From assembly GCF_051132615.1 (NCBI RefSeq), contig NZ_CP152375.1, positions 1,736,001 to 1,800,000 on the forward strand: a stretch of DNA of 64,000 nt, given 5' to 3'. This DNA comes from G051132615 sp051132615. Lineage in GTDB: Bacteria; Pseudomonadota; Gammaproteobacteria; Burkholderiales; Neisseriaceae. Under the pieces are notes generated by a model. That model was not told the DNA's origin. It saw nothing but the letters and a program-made list of their open reading frames with translations, and made no database searches. The stretch's first letter is position 1, and each line of letters opens with the position of its first letter. Below are positions 1 to 7,803 of the stretch, one piece after another. Both the position numbers and the translations under genes were made by a program.

Positions 1-758
1 CCAATTGTTTGAAAGCGCAATGGAATATCGGATACAAAGAAACGATAATCTGCTTCTTTTTGTTCTGTATTTAATAAGCGAGCAGACAAAAGAGCTTGTG
101 CGGTATCTTCTGCTGTTGTGATGGCAGAATCAACCAAAGTAATATTAGGGGCTTCTTCTGCGATAAGGGGCTTTAATAGAGGGTAATGGGTACAGCCTAA
201 AACCAGAGTATCCACATGTTCAGATAAAATGGGTTTGAGGTATTCTTTGCAGGTCAGGCGAGTGACTTCATGGTCAAGCCAGCCTTCTTCAACCAATGGT
301 ACCAGTAATGGGCATGCTTGTGATACAACACGAGTTTGTGCACTTTGTGCATGTATGGCTCGAGCATAGGCATTGCTGTTGACAGTTGTTGATGTGGCAA
401 TCACCCCAATTTTACCTGTTTTAGTGGCGTTAAGAGCGGCATTTGCACCTGCATTAATCACGTCCAGCACGGGCATATTCCCTGCCATGTTTTTGACTTT
501 GTCCGCGGCAACAGCTGCAATTGTGTTACACGCAATGACCATGGCTTTGACATCTTGTTGCAATAAAAATTGCACAATTTGCTGGGTGTATGTTTCAATG
601 GTTGTTCTGGATTTTACGCCATAGGGCACTCTGGCGGTATCCCCAAAATACACAATATTTTCCAGCGGTAAACGCTCCATTAATGCTCTAACCACGGTTA
701 AACCGCCAACTCCTGAATCAAATACGCCAATAGGGCGGTCGTTATGGTTATTGCTCAT
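1..758 (-). CDS. murI: Glutamate racemase, 3' end cut by window edge
   Basis: Cytoplasmic, cofactor-independent racemase that makes D-glutamate for peptidoglycan. Translating the minus strand from the ATG at 758 gives an N-terminus with the FDSGVGGLTV motif (Asp near residue 14) and the two catalytic cysteines of the family, in ACNT (about residue 77) and GCTHYPLL (about 189). About 252 codons are visible. Family members run about 260-270 residues, so only a short C-terminal tail lies off the window. The frame is open to base 1. The gene lies 101 bases downstream of queG on the same strand. Identification is secure; the C-terminus cannot be described. Confidence 0.95.
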   Translation of the reverse strand, partial: MSNNHNDRPIGVFDSGVGGLTVVRALMERLPLENIVYFGDTARVPYGVKSRTTIETYTQQIVQFLLQQDVKAMVIACNTIAAVAADKVKNMAGNMPVLDVINAGANAALNATKTGKIGVIATSTTVNSNAYARAIHAQSAQTRVVSQACPLLVPLVEEGWLDHEVTRLTCKEYLKPILSEHVDTLVLGCTHYPLLKPLIAEEAPNITLVDSAITTAEDTAQALLSARLLNTEQKEADYRFFVSDIPLRFQTI

Positions 759-859
759 ATAATGTACTCTGTGAAAGGTTAAAAGTGTCGATTAAACTGA
801 TTTATATTAATCGCTAATTGATGGGTATTCTAACATTTTGATGGTGTTTTTGGCAGATA

Positions 860-1915
860 TTAAGGTGTCTGATGTTGTGCCAAAGCCCAAAGAGCGGCTT
901 CTTGGCACATTGGGTCATTGTCTTGATTCAGAAAATTTTGTAAGGCTAAGATGATATGAGAATGAGTGGGTGCATTACCCAAAGCAATTAAGATATTAGA
1001 TTGCCATTTGTTATAGCCGATTCGATAAATTGGGCTACCTGCCATTTTTTCTTTAAATTCGGTTTCAGACCAATTCAGTAAGGACAGTAAAGAAACTTGA
1101 TCTAAACCATGCCTTGGTTTGAAATCTGTTTGTTGGTTATTTTGAGCAAAACGGTTAAAAGGGCAAACCAGTTGGCAGTCATCACAACCATAAATTCGGT
1201 TGCCCATTGCTTTACGGTAAGGAACATCAATTAGCTTGGGGGATTCTATCGTTAAATAAGATAAGCAGCGAGTGGCATCAACAATATAAGGGCTGATGAT
1301 CGCGCCTGTTGGGCAAGATTGCATGCAACGATTACAGGTACCACAATGCTCTTTTATGGGTTGATCAAAAGGCAAGGGTAAATTGGTGATTAATGCGCCT
1401 AAAAAAAATAGGCTGCCCGCATTTTTTTGTAAAAGTAGGCTATTTTTTCCCGTCCAGCCTAAACCAGCTAATGAGGCAAAAGCCACTTCTGCTAAAGGGG
1501 CACTGTCAACAATGCCTCTATAAATAACATCAGATTGTTCTTGTTCTAAAAACTGTCCCAATTGTTTGAGTTTGCTGCGTAGTACTTTATGGTAATCACG
1601 ACCCAATGCATAACGAGAAATATATGCTTGTTCAGGGGTGTTTAATAGATGTTCACTTTGAGATAATGTCTCTGGCCAATAAGGCATGGCAACAAGAATA
1701 ATACTTTTGGCTTGTGGTAGTACGTAAGAGGCATGAGTGCGTTCGGTGCCATGGCGTTTAAGATAAGCCATTTGTCCATAAAAGCCTTGGTCTAACCAGT
1801 TTTGAATGTGGTGAATTTTTTCTTCTGGTAGGTCGCAGGAGGCGATTTTTGCCTCAATAAAGCCTAACGCTAAAGAGAATTCTTTTACTTTTTGGGCAAG
1901 CTGTGCATAATCCAT
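860..1915 (-). CDS. queG: Epoxyqueuosine reductase
   Basis: Last step of queuosine tRNA modification: cobalamin-dependent reduction of epoxyqueuosine to queuosine in GUN-anticodon tRNAs. The 351-residue protein has the expected two [4Fe-4S] ferredoxin-like cysteine sets, CGTCNRCMQSCPTGA (Cys 191, 194, 197, 201) plus Cys217, and CDDCQLVCPFNR (Cys 244, 247, 251). The conserved catalytic-type aspartate lies in VDSAPLAE (Asp137). The C-terminal part looks like the HEAT-like tail of the family, with ALWALAQH at the very end. It is divergent from tsaE with only 15 bases between the start codons, so the two probably share a compact promoter region. The start ATG at 1915 fits the family N-terminus. 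Confidence 0.95.
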   Translation of the reverse strand: MDYAQLAQKVKEFSLALGFIEAKIASCDLPEEKIHHIQNWLDQGFYGQMAYLKRHGTERTHASYVLPQAKSIILVAMPYWPETLSQSEHLLNTPEQAYISRYALGRDYHKVLRSKLKQLGQFLEQEQSDVIYRGIVDSAPLAEVAFASLAGLGWTGKNSLLLQKNAGSLFFLGALITNLPLPFDQPIKEHCGTCNRCMQSCPTGAIISPYIVDATRCLSYLTIESPKLIDVPYRKAMGNRIYGCDDCQLVCPFNRFAQNNQQTDFKPRHGLDQVSLLSLLNWSETEFKEKMAGSPIYRIGYNKWQSNILIALGNAPTHSHIILALQNFLNQDNDPMCQEAALWALAQHQTP

Positions 1916-1930
1916 GTTTTAGAAGAAAAG

Positions 1931-2419
1931 ATGAGAGATATGCAGGATTATACGCTAAGCTTGATGGATGAGGCAGCCACTTTAACTTTAGGTCAAGAGT
2001 TTGCACAAGCATTACAAAGCCCATGTGTGGTTTATTTAAACGGTGATTTGGGCGCGGGAAAAACAACGTTTACCCGAGGCTTTTTACGTGGTTTAGGGTA
2101 TGATGGTATTGTAAAAAGCCCAACCTATACTTTAGTGGAAAGCTATGAATTTGCACAGAAAAAAGTACATCATTTTGACTTGTATCGTTTTGTTGACCCT
2201 GAAGAATGGCTGGATTCAGGATTAGATGAACTTTTTACTCAACAGAGTATTATTTTGGTTGAATGGCCGCAAAAAGCAGCAGGTGTTTTGCCGTTAAGTG
2301 ATTTAAATATCGATTTTTCAGTGCAAAATCAAGGTAGAGTGTGTACAATTATTACCAATTCAACATATGGTGAACAGTATTTTGCAAAATGGTTAACATT
2401 ACACGACGACATCTTTTAG
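1931..2419 (+). CDS. tsaE: tRNA threonylcarbamoyladenosine biosynthesis ATPase TsaE
   Basis: ATPase that works with TsaB and TsaD to make t6A37 on ANN-decoding tRNAs. The protein shows the P-loop GDLGAGKTT at about residues 38-46 and the SPTYTLVESY and HFDLYR segments typical of TsaE. The frame is open upstream to 1892, but that start would lie inside queG on the other strand. The ATG at 1931 has a purine-rich AGAAG five bases upstream and gives 162 residues, close to the family norm. The ATG at 1940 is an alternative. The 3' end overlaps amiC by 31 bases, which implies translational coupling; the tsaE-amiC pairing is common in proteobacteria. Confidence 0.93.
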   Translation: MRDMQDYTLSLMDEAATLTLGQEFAQALQSPCVVYLNGDLGAGKTTFTRGFLRGLGYDGIVKSPTYTLVESYEFAQKKVHHFDLYRFVDPEEWLDSGLDELFTQQSIILVEWPQKAAGVLPLSDLNIDFSVQNQGRVCTIITNSTYGEQYFAKWLTLHDDIF

Positions 2420-3687
2420 GTGCCAGCGCAGCTGGTTTATTGCTTAGTGTCAGTAGAATAGGCTTTGCCAATACACCAGAGAGCATTGTGGCAGTGCGTA
2501 TATGGCCGTCACAAACCTATACACGGGTCACGATTGAATCAAGCGATTCATTAAAGTTTAAGTATTTTCTATTGGATAACCCTAATCGATTAGTGGTGGA
2601 TATTCAGGGTGCTACTTTAAATCAAGTGCTAAAAGACATTAGTACCAAAGTGCTGGATAATGATCCTTATATCAAAACGGCACGGGTAGGGCAGTTTGAC
2701 GCACAAACGGCGCGTATTGTGTTTGAATTAAAAACACCTATTAATCCACAGGTGTTTACCTTAAACCCTATCGCTGAATTTAAGCATCGATTGGTGGTGG
2801 ATTTATATCCTACTAATGCCAATGCCGAGACAGATCCATTATTGGCTTTATTGGAAGATTATAATAAAGGCAAAATTACTTCTGATGGGTCAGATAAAAC
2901 CCAAGCAGCACAAAATAATCATTCAAATACCACGACACCTAATAAAGGGAATAATTCTGGCTCTCAACCAAAGAGCAATCAAGGGAGAAACCGTGCTTTA
3001 GTTGTGGTGCTGGATCCTGGGCATGGAGGTGAAGACCCAGGTGCCATTGGTCCAACAGGTATTCGTGAAAAAGATGTTGTATTGAAAATTGCTCGTGAAA
3101 CGAAAAAAATATTAGATCGCTCTGGCAATATTAAAACTTATCTTACCCGCAATGAGGATGTGTTTTTACCTTTAAGTGTGCGTGTGGCTAAAGCGCGTAA
3201 ACTGAATGCTGATTTGTTTATTTCAATTCATGCCGATGCTTTTACCACTCCAGAGCCAAGAGGTTCTAGTGTGTTTATGCTCAGTACAAAAGGTGCCAGT
3301 AGTACCGCGGCTAAGTTTTTAGCGCGTACACAAAATGAGGCCGATTTGATTGGTGGGGTTAAAGTCAAAACAGGTAATGCCGCAGTAGATCAAACCCTTA
3401 TTGATTTAACCATGACCGCCACCAATAAAGACAGTAATAAGTTGGGTAAATTGATTTTAACTGAGCTGGGTAAAGTGAATAAATTACATAAAAATGGCTT
3501 AGAGCAGGCTAATTTTGCTGTATTAAAGGCACCCGATATTCCTTCTGTCTTGGTTGAAACAGCCTTCATCAGTAATCCGACAGAGGAAAATTTATTGAAA
3601 ACCACTGCATTTCAAAGAAAAGTGGCCAGTTCGCTCACAGATGGCATTAAAAAATATTTCCAAACGGCAGTGGTTGCCAGAAGTTAG
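2389..3687 (+). CDS. amiC: N-acetylmuramoyl-L-alanine amidase, AmiC type with Tat signal
   Basis: Periplasmic zinc amidase that cleaves septal peptidoglycan during daughter-cell separation. The N-terminus carries a twin-arginine signal (TRRHLLGASAAG, cleavage near GFA-NTP, residue 27), as in E. coli AmiC. It is followed by an AMIN domain (about 33-130), a Ser/Asn/Gln-rich linker (about 150-200) and an Amidase_3 domain from about 204. Visible zinc-ligand and catalytic motifs are DPGHGGEDPGA, REKD, SIHADA and the C-terminal VETAFISN glutamate. The 432-residue length is normal. The start lies inside tsaE, and a strong hairpin separates the gene from the convergent rho. Confidence 0.95.
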   Translation: MVNITRRHLLGASAAGLLLSVSRIGFANTPESIVAVRIWPSQTYTRVTIESSDSLKFKYFLLDNPNRLVVDIQGATLNQVLKDISTKVLDNDPYIKTARVGQFDAQTARIVFELKTPINPQVFTLNPIAEFKHRLVVDLYPTNANAETDPLLALLEDYNKGKITSDGSDKTQAAQNNHSNTTTPNKGNNSGSQPKSNQGRNRALVVVLDPGHGGEDPGAIGPTGIREKDVVLKIARETKKILDRSGNIKTYLTRNEDVFLPLSVRVAKARKLNADLFISIHADAFTTPEPRGSSVFMLSTKGASSTAAKFLARTQNEADLIGGVKVKTGNAAVDQTLIDLTMTATNKDSNKLGKLILTELGKVNKLHKNGLEQANFAVLKAPDIPSVLVETAFISNPTEENLLKTTAFQRKVASSLTDGIKKYFQTAVVARS

Positions 3688-3706
3688 TTTATTGGTTATA
3701 AACGAT

Positions 3707-3739
3707 AAAAAAGCGAGAATACTTTTTCTCGCTTTTTTT
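3707..3739. terminator. Bidirectional intrinsic terminator between amiC and rho
   Basis: A perfect 13-bp inverted repeat (3707-3719 with 3726-3738) encloses a 6-base loop. The GC-rich core is AGCGAGAA/TTCTCGCT, and A and T runs lie on the outer flanks, so it can end transcription in both directions. It lies exactly between the convergent stop codons of amiC and rho. Confidence 0.9.
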
Positions 3740-3756
3740 GTGCCATCAATATGATT

Positions 3757-5013
3757 TTATCGCTTCATTGAATTGAAAAAATCAGCATTGTTTTTTGAAT
3801 CTTTCATTTTATCCAATAAGAATTCCATGGCTTCTAAATCATCCATTGGATGTAAGAGCTTACGCAACAGCCACATACGTTGTAATTGATCTTTTGGCAC
3901 CAATAGCTCTTCACGACGGGTGCTGGAGCGATTAATATTCACAGCTGGGAACACACGTTTTTCTGCCAAGCGACGATCAAGGTGTAATTCCATATTGCCT
4001 GTACCTTTGAATTCTTCATAAATCACATCATCCATTCGGCTACCTGTTTCAACTAAGGCCGTTGCAATAATGGTTAAGGAACCACCTTCTTCTAGGTTAC
4101 GTGCTGCACCAAAGAAACGTTTAGGACGATGTAAGGCATTTGCATCTACACCACCTGTTAAAATTTTGCCAGAAGCAGGAACAACAGTATTGTAGGCGCG
4201 AGCCAAACGGGTAATGGAGTCAAGTAAAATAACAACGTCTTTTTTGTGTTCAACCAAGCGTTTGGCTTTTTCGATGACCATTTCCGCTACTTGTACATGG
4301 CGTGTTGCAGGCTCATCAAATGTGGATGAGACCACTTCACCTCGTACAGAGCGGGTCATTTCTGTTACTTCTTCAGGGCGTTCATCAATCAACAGGACAA
4401 TCATTTCTACTTCAGGGTAATTGCTGGTGATGGCATGAGCAATATTTTGCAACATAACCGTTTTACCTGTTTTAGGTGGGGCAACCAGTAATGCACGTTG
4501 GCCTCGACCAATAGGCGAGATTAAATCAATCACTCGGCTGGTGATGTTCTCTTGTGCTTTAATATCTCGTTCGAGTTTGAATTGTTCTGTGGGGAAAAGA
4601 GGGGTGAGGTTTTCAAATAGAATTTTATGTTTACAGACTTCAGGATTTTCGCCATTGATTTTGTCTAGTTTGGCTAAGGCAAAATAGCGTTCCCCATCTT
4701 TTGGGGTTCTGACTTCGCCTTCAACGGTGTCACCTGTGTGTAGGTTAAATCGTCTGATTTGGCTTGGGCTGACATAAATATCGTCAGGGCCTGCCAAATA
4801 AGATGTATCAGGGCTGCGTAAAAAGCCAAAACCGTCTGGTAAAATTTCTAATGTACCATTGCCAGTAAAGCTTTCCCCTTGTTTGGCTAAGTGTTTGACT
4901 ATAGCAAAGACCAAGTCTTGTTTACGCAAACGGTTGGCGTTTTCAATACCATGCTCTGCAGCCAATTCAAGTAATTTAGATACGTGTTGGTGTTGTAGTT
5001 CGGATACGTGCAT
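3757..5013 (-). CDS. rho: Transcription termination factor Rho
   Basis: Hexameric RNA-dependent ATPase/helicase that releases RNA polymerase at factor-dependent terminators. The 418-residue protein has the N-terminal helical and cold-shock-like RNA-binding region (GTLEILPDGFGFLRSP from about residue 53), Walker A APPKTGKT (178-185), Walker B VILLDSITRLAR, the Q-loop/R-loop region (TGGVDANALHRPKRFFGAARN) and the arginine-finger region MELHLDRRLAEKR. Length is typical of the short betaproteobacterial and E. coli form, with no large insertion. It lies downstream of, and on the same strand as, the tRNA cluster, with about 180 bases of leader. That region could hold an autoregulatory rut leader, but none can be shown by eye. 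Confidence 0.98.
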   Translation of the reverse strand: MHVSELQHQHVSKLLELAAEHGIENANRLRKQDLVFAIVKHLAKQGESFTGNGTLEILPDGFGFLRSPDTSYLAGPDDIYVSPSQIRRFNLHTGDTVEGEVRTPKDGERYFALAKLDKINGENPEVCKHKILFENLTPLFPTEQFKLERDIKAQENITSRVIDLISPIGRGQRALLVAPPKTGKTVMLQNIAHAITSNYPEVEMIVLLIDERPEEVTEMTRSVRGEVVSSTFDEPATRHVQVAEMVIEKAKRLVEHKKDVVILLDSITRLARAYNTVVPASGKILTGGVDANALHRPKRFFGAARNLEEGGSLTIIATALVETGSRMDDVIYEEFKGTGNMELHLDRRLAEKRVFPAVNINRSSTRREELLVPKDQLQRMWLLRKLLHPMDDLEAMEFLLDKMKDSKNNADFFNSMKR

Positions 5014-5196
5014 ATTCGTTTATATTTTAAATTAAGTTAAAGTGAGAAAGTAATAACAAATGTAATGTTGGCGAAGATTGCCCTTAAGTAGGATACAGCG
5101 CTGTCAAATAGACTTGCTATTATGTGTAGAATCCTTGTGATCAGTATATATAATAATTGGTAATATTGAATCAAAAGACCATATATCAAACTATGG

Positions 5197-5272
5197 TGGC
5201 ATCCCCACGGGGATTCGAACCCCGGTTACCGCCGTGAAAGGGCGATGTCCTAGGCCTCTAGACGATGGGGAC
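5197..5272 (-). tRNA. tRNA-Glu (anticodon TTC)
   Basis: Minus strand, 76 nt including an encoded CCA. The acceptor stem pairs GTCCCCA with TGGGGAT, with a G discriminator. The anticodon loop CTTTCAC carries TTC and the T-loop is GGTTCGAATCC. The D-arm and anticodon arm closely match the E. coli tRNA-Glu pattern. It is the last of three tRNAs. A weak hairpin (5178-5183 with 5192-5197) followed by CTTTT on the minus strand could end the transcript. Confidence 0.97.
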
Positions 5273-5284
5273 CTAGTAAAAAAA

Positions 5285-5361
5285 TGGCGCACCCGGAGCG
5301 ATTCGAACGCCCGACCCTCTGGTTCGTAGCCAGATACTCTATCCAACTGAGCTACGGGTGC
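5285..5361 (-). tRNA. tRNA-Arg (anticodon ACG)
   Basis: Minus strand, 77 nt with encoded CCA. Acceptor GCACCCG pairs with CGGGTGC. The anticodon stem-loop CTGGCTACGAACCAG carries ACG, whose first base is normally edited to inosine by TadA. The T-loop is GTTCGAATC. Spaced 12 bases from the tRNA-Glu gene and 5 bases from tRNA-Ser. Confidence 0.97.
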
Positions 5362-5366
5362 ATTCC

Positions 5367-5459
5367 TGGCGGAGAAAGAGGGATTCGAACCCTCGATACA
5401 GGTTTTGCCCGTATGCTCCCTTAGCAGGGGAGTGCCTTCGACCTCTCGGCCATTTCTCC
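5367..5459 (-). tRNA. tRNA-Ser (anticodon GCT)
   Basis: Minus strand, 93 nt with encoded CCA and the long variable arm expected of a class II tRNA. Acceptor GGAGAAA pairs with TTTCTCC. The anticodon stem-loop CTCCCCTGCTAAGGGAG carries GCT, reading AGC/AGU. It is the first tRNA behind the promoter at 5474-5502. Confidence 0.97.
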
Positions 5460-5473
5460 AATCAAGAGGCGTA

Positions 5474-5502
5474 ATCTTAATGAGGAAAATACCATCTGTC
5501 AA
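5474..5502 (-). promoter_or_regulatory. Sigma70 promoter of the tRNA-Ser/Arg/Glu operon
   Basis: On the minus strand, a perfect -35 TTGACA (5497-5502) is separated by exactly 17 bases from a near-consensus -10 TAAGAT (5474-5479). The next bases, TACGCCTC, form a GC-rich discriminator of the kind seen at stringently controlled stable-RNA promoters. The predicted start lies about 10 bases before tRNA-Ser. Stringent control is an inference. Confidence 0.8.
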
Positions 5503-5684
5503 GAATTTTTACAACTTAACGTATTATTCTCAGGTGTTTTTTATATGATTTGTGTGTTTTTTATTGAACAATTGAAATAGACACAAAAATTAATGGTCTT
5601 TTGCCAAAATTAAAGAGAACATAACTTGAATCAGACTGAATTAAGATTTAGGATAGGGCATTACTTTAGTGATTGTTGATTGTC

Positions 5685-6278
5685 ATGAATAATTCAATTG
5701 TATCTGATAAAAAAAACATCCGACATTCTTTAAGGGCTAAGCGTAAAAGTATTGGTAAAACTGAGCGTCAACAAATACAAAAACAAATTACCCGTCAGTT
5801 GTTACCCCTGATTAAACGCAATAGTAATATTGCTGCCTATATGGCTTTTGGCAGTGAATTGGACTTGTCTGATTTTATCCGTATTGCACAAAAACGAGGC
5901 GCTAAAATATGGATGCCTTATATTGAAAAAAGACAGCGAAGGTTATGGTTTAGCGCGTATCAGAGTCAAGCTAAAAATAAAGAGTACGCTTATGGTATTG
6001 TTCAGTTTGCAGGGAAAAAACGGCGAATAGAATCTATGCAATTGGTATTGGTGCCTTTGTTGGGGGTGGATAAAACAGGTATTCGAATGGGGCAAGGTGG
6101 TGGGTATTACGATAAAAGTTTAAGTTACTGTGATAGAGCCTCTCGTCCTAAACTCATTGGTGTAGGGTTTGCTTGTCAAAAAGTAGCCTCATTACCTAAA
6201 GAGCCATGGGATAGAGCATTGGACGCTTTTATTTGTGAAGAAGGGGTTTCTTACTTTTCGTGCCATGACATCGCATAA
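5685..6278 (+). CDS. fthC: 5-formyltetrahydrofolate cyclo-ligase family protein
   Basis: Converts 5-formyl-THF to 5,10-methenyl-THF with ATP, removing a folate storage form and inhibitor. The diagnostic motif MGQGGGYYDKSL and the LVPLLGVDKTG segment ahead of it are present, as is the basic N-terminal helix SLRAKRKSI. The open frame extends to a TTG at 5673, but the ATG at 5685 (197 residues) gives the normal N-terminus; neither start has a strong Shine-Dalgarno. The upstream 225 bases were examined for a 6S RNA gene, which often precedes this gene in proteobacteria, and nothing convincing was seen. Confidence 0.9.
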   Translation: MNNSIVSDKKNIRHSLRAKRKSIGKTERQQIQKQITRQLLPLIKRNSNIAAYMAFGSELDLSDFIRIAQKRGAKIWMPYIEKRQRRLWFSAYQSQAKNKEYAYGIVQFAGKKRRIESMQLVLVPLLGVDKTGIRMGQGGGYYDKSLSYCDRASRPKLIGVGFACQKVASLPKEPWDRALDAFICEEGVSYFSCHDIA

Positions 6279-6454
6279 GTTCACAGTCAATAACGTTTAA
6301 ATAAGTAAATAATGCTTGTTTAATGTTCAGCAGTAAAATAGTGTTTATTGTCTTCAAAAAAGCTCATTTACATACATTAACATTTGATTTCATTGTTTCA
6401 TGATAAGAATCATTGCATACTCCTGTCACGTAGAAATAAATATAAGGAATCATT

Positions 6455-7063
6455 ATGTCGTTGGCAATCCAGAATATGCCTTTATTAGAAGTAGGTGATG
6501 TTGTTTTTACTTGTGTGTCAGCATATATATTCAGAAACATCTCAAAAGCCTCTCTGTGTTGGAGTAATCATGTAGGCATAATTGTTGGGCATGATGGCCA
6601 TGATTACTTGGTTGCAGAAAGCCGTTTACCTGTTTCACAAACCACGACTTTAACTGAATTTGTTAAACGTTCATATAATCAATATTTTGCGGTTAAACGT
6701 TTGGCAACCCCTTTAACTGACCAACAAAAGTTAGCTATTTGTAGCCAAGTGCCACTGCGTTTAAACGTTTTATATCATACGGGTTTTAAGCTGGATTCAA
6801 AACGACAATTTTGTTCAAAATTTGTTTATGAAATCTACAGTGATGCGCTTAATATACAGCTTGGTAAAATAGAAACCTTTAATGATTTACTGAAAACCAA
6901 CCCAGATGCTAATTTAACTGTCTGGCGATTCTGGTTCTTTGGCAAAATTCCTTGGCACAGAAAAACAGTGACACCTGCAAGTTTATGGTTTTGTCCTAAA
7001 CTGGAAATGGTTTATGATCGTTCTGTTGATGCTTGTGAACATTTTTATAAAAAAGTCGGTTAA
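6455..7063 (+). CDS. YiiX/YebB-like permuted papain-fold cysteine hydrolase
   Basis: The 202-residue soluble protein resembles E. coli YebB and the YiiX/YebB-like NlpC/P60 superfamily of permuted papain-fold enzymes. Conserved landmarks are an early LLEVGDVVFTC, then SNHVGIIVG with the candidate catalytic His, and FCSKFVYEIY with the candidate nucleophilic Cys. In the permuted order His precedes Cys, as seen here. No signal peptide is visible, so it should be cytoplasmic. The substrate is unknown for this group (amide or thioester bonds are suggested for the superfamily). The start is supported by ATAAGGAA seven bases upstream. It stands alone with its own leader, which holds a possible Fur-like box at 6401-6416. 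Confidence 0.75.
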   Translation: MSLAIQNMPLLEVGDVVFTCVSAYIFRNISKASLCWSNHVGIIVGHDGHDYLVAESRLPVSQTTTLTEFVKRSYNQYFAVKRLATPLTDQQKLAICSQVPLRLNVLYHTGFKLDSKRQFCSKFVYEIYSDALNIQLGKIETFNDLLKTNPDANLTVWRFWFFGKIPWHRKTVTPASLWFCPKLEMVYDRSVDACEHFYKKVG

Positions 7064-7130
7064 TGGCACAATAAAGGTGTTTGGGGTTAAAATAATATCA
7101 GTAATATTATTATAAGAAGAAGGGTAAAAT

Positions 7131-7772
7131 ATGTCTTTACGTTACCAAGTGGTTCCAGTAACGGCCTTTGCACAAAACAGCAGTATTATTTGGTGTGATC
7201 AAAGCCTACAAGCAGCAGTGGTTGATCCTGGTGGTGATATTGATTTGTTGCTGGCAACCGTTGCACAATTGGGCGTGAAACTGACTCAAATATGGTTGAC
7301 TCATGGTCATATCGATCATGTGGGTGGCGTACCTGAACTTAAGCAAAAAATGCCGGAATTTAAAGTATCTGGCCCACAAAAAGCAGATGTTTTTTGGTTG
7401 AGTCGATTACCAGAGCAAAGTCAACGTTTTGGCTTTCCAAAGGAATGTGCTTTTTTTGAACCAGAACAGTGGTTAGAAGAAGGAGATCAATTGGTGCTTG
7501 GTCAAGAAATTTTACAAGTCAAACATATTCCTGGTCATACCCCTGGGCATGTGGTGTTTTATCATGAGAAGAGTCATTTATTGATTGCAGGTGATGTGTT
7601 GTTTTTTAATTCAATTGGGCGTACCGATTTCCCTCAGGGAAGCCATGAAGATTTATTAAAAAATATCAAAGAAAAATTATTGGTTTTACCCAAAGAAACA
7701 ACCGTTATTACAGGTCATGGCCCTTTGACCACAATTGGGCGTGAAAAAGAGCGAAACCCATATTTGATATAG
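7131..7772 (+). CDS. MBL-fold hydrolase, YcbL / glyoxalase II-like
   Basis: The 213-residue metallo-beta-lactamase-fold protein has the THGHIDHVGG metal motif at residues 57-66, PGHTPGHVVFY, a GDVLF metal-bridging Asp, and a C-terminal GHGPLTTIGREKERNP. The short length without the glutathione-binding C-terminal domain of full GloB fits the YcbL group (type II glyoxalase-like, possibly acting on hydroxyacylglutathione or related thioesters). The start has an AAGAAGGG upstream. It is not clearly in an operon; the next gene is convergent. Confidence 0.85.
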   Translation: MSLRYQVVPVTAFAQNSSIIWCDQSLQAAVVDPGGDIDLLLATVAQLGVKLTQIWLTHGHIDHVGGVPELKQKMPEFKVSGPQKADVFWLSRLPEQSQRFGFPKECAFFEPEQWLEEGDQLVLGQEILQVKHIPGHTPGHVVFYHEKSHLLIAGDVLFFNSIGRTDFPQGSHEDLLKNIKEKLLVLPKETTVITGHGPLTTIGREKERNPYLI

Positions 7773-7803
7773 GTTTTTATTGTTTTTGAATATTTATATG
7801 GCT

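Noticed and set aside
5191..5502. 103-codon minus-strand ORF across the tRNA cluster
   Set aside because: It is a translation of the three tRNA genes and their promoter; the VAQLDRVSGYEPEGRAFES-type peptide is a well-known artefact of tRNA sequence.
5460..5684. Possible 6S RNA gene upstream of fthC
   Set aside because: The position is right by synteny, but no long open-bubble hairpin or conserved ends could be seen.
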